Made by a program: the position numbers and the translations under genes. The notes under the pieces are model-generated. The model made no database searches. It saw nothing but the letters and a program-made list of their open reading frames with translations, and had not been told where the DNA came from. A DNA stretch of 21,093 nt from a virus. Below, in pieces: positions 20,734-21,093 of this stretch (position 1 is its first letter; each line of letters starts with the position of its first letter). The stretch spans positions 1 through 21,093 of IMG/VR virus record IMGVR_UViG_3300046337_000126. One strand, given 5' to 3'.

Positions 20734-21093
20734 ATGAAACATTTTAAACTAACATCAGAATTTGTAATAAACTCATTCAGCGTAAAGCTATTTAGAATAG
20801 AGGCAACAATAGACTCTAAGTATGTAAAAACTGGAGAAAAAGGGGGATTCATAGAAAAAGAAGAAAACCTTTCTGGCGATGCTTGGGTTTCTGGCGATGC
20901 TTGGGTTTATGGCAATGCTCAGGTTTATGGCAATGCTCAGGTTTATGGCAATGCTCAGGTTTATGGCAATGCTCAGGTTTATGGCAAGGCTCGGGTTTCT
21001 GGCGATGCTTGGGTTTCTGGCGATGCTCAGGTTTCTGGCAAGGCTCGGGTTTCTGGCGATGCTCAGGTTTATGGCGATGCTCGGGTTTTTGGC
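20734..21093 (+). CDS. Hexapeptide-repeat beta-helix protein (partial, cut at the right edge)
   Basis: ATG 20734 is preceded by TTTAAACAATTAAACAAA. The first ~45 residues (MKHFKLTSEFVINSFSVKLF ... KTGEKGGFIEKEENL) form a cap region known before such repeats, with the usual KTGEKGGFIE turn. From 20872 to the edge there are 12 full hexapeptides of the form (S/Y)-G-(D/N/K)-A-(W/Q/R)-V plus the start of a thirteenth. Repeats of this kind build a left-handed-type or polymer-forming beta-helix and are frequent in phages and prophages (YdcK-like proteins). The function is unknown; surface or virion attachment, or a scaffold, is possible. The stop is beyond the window. Confidence 0.8.
   Translation, partial: MKHFKLTSEFVINSFSVKLFRIEATIDSKYVKTGEKGGFIEKEENLSGDAWVSGDAWVYGNAQVYGNAQVYGNAQVYGNAQVYGKARVSGDAWVSGDAQVSGKARVSGDAQVYGDARVFG
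20872..21093 (+). repeat. 18-bp tandem coding repeat, 12.3 copies to the edge
   Basis: Units such as TATGGCAATGCTCAGGTT and TCTGGCGATGCTTGGGTT follow each other without gaps, four consecutive copies (20908-20979) being identical. Only a few positions vary (TAT/TCT, AAT/GAT/AAG, CAG/CGG/TGG), so copy number probably changes by slippage or recombination. Confidence 0.9.

Overview
This window looks like part of a tailed-phage genome (or a prophage) of a Bacteroidetes host, probably in the Flavobacteriia. Three things point there. The DNA is very AT-rich. Shine-Dalgarno sites are absent, and starts are preceded instead by A/T leaders of the type TTTAAACAAA-ATG. Promoters match the Bacteroidetes form TTTG-N20-TAnnTTTG; the best example is at 5983-6014. 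The order small terminase candidate, large terminase, portal, scaffold, major capsid, head/neck protein, long tail fibre is a standard virion module. The large portal and terminase would fit crAss-like or related Bacteroidetes phages, but that placement is an inference and cannot be settled here.

Left arm (1-15661, all minus strand, so read from 15661 down to 1). It opens with a RepL-like winged-helix protein. A chain of small, often ATGA-overlapping genes follows, including a 48-aa protein carrying an RNA-ligase-like KIDG motif and a KilA-N/PD-(D/E)XK nuclease fusion. Next come hypothetical proteins, a protein that reads as two tandem GroES-like domains, and the virion genes. A strong promoter candidate sits just upstream of the scaffold-capsid pair. 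A hairpin terminator lies just after the capsid gene. Together they would let capsid and scaffold be expressed at their own level. The left end is cut inside the tail-fibre gene.

Centre (15662-17778). About 2.1 kb holds no convincing gene except a possible 20-aa leader peptide at its right end. It separates the two divergent gene sets. It carries several unrelated families of spaced direct repeats, inverted repeats and a perfect palindrome, and its strand composition is extreme: C-rich in 16021-16320, then G-rich in 16501-16800, then pyrimidine-rich. With a replication-initiator-like gene next to it, it is the best candidate for an origin and/or master regulatory region.

Right arm (17779-21093, plus strand). 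It is a tightly packed run of small genes, mostly unrecognised and typical of phage early or accessory genes. Included are a one-helix membrane peptide, a gene broken by an in-frame TAA, an XRE-type HTH regulator overlapping a small FlbD-like protein gene, and, cut by the right edge, a hexapeptide-repeat beta-helix protein encoded by near-perfect 18-bp tandem repeats.
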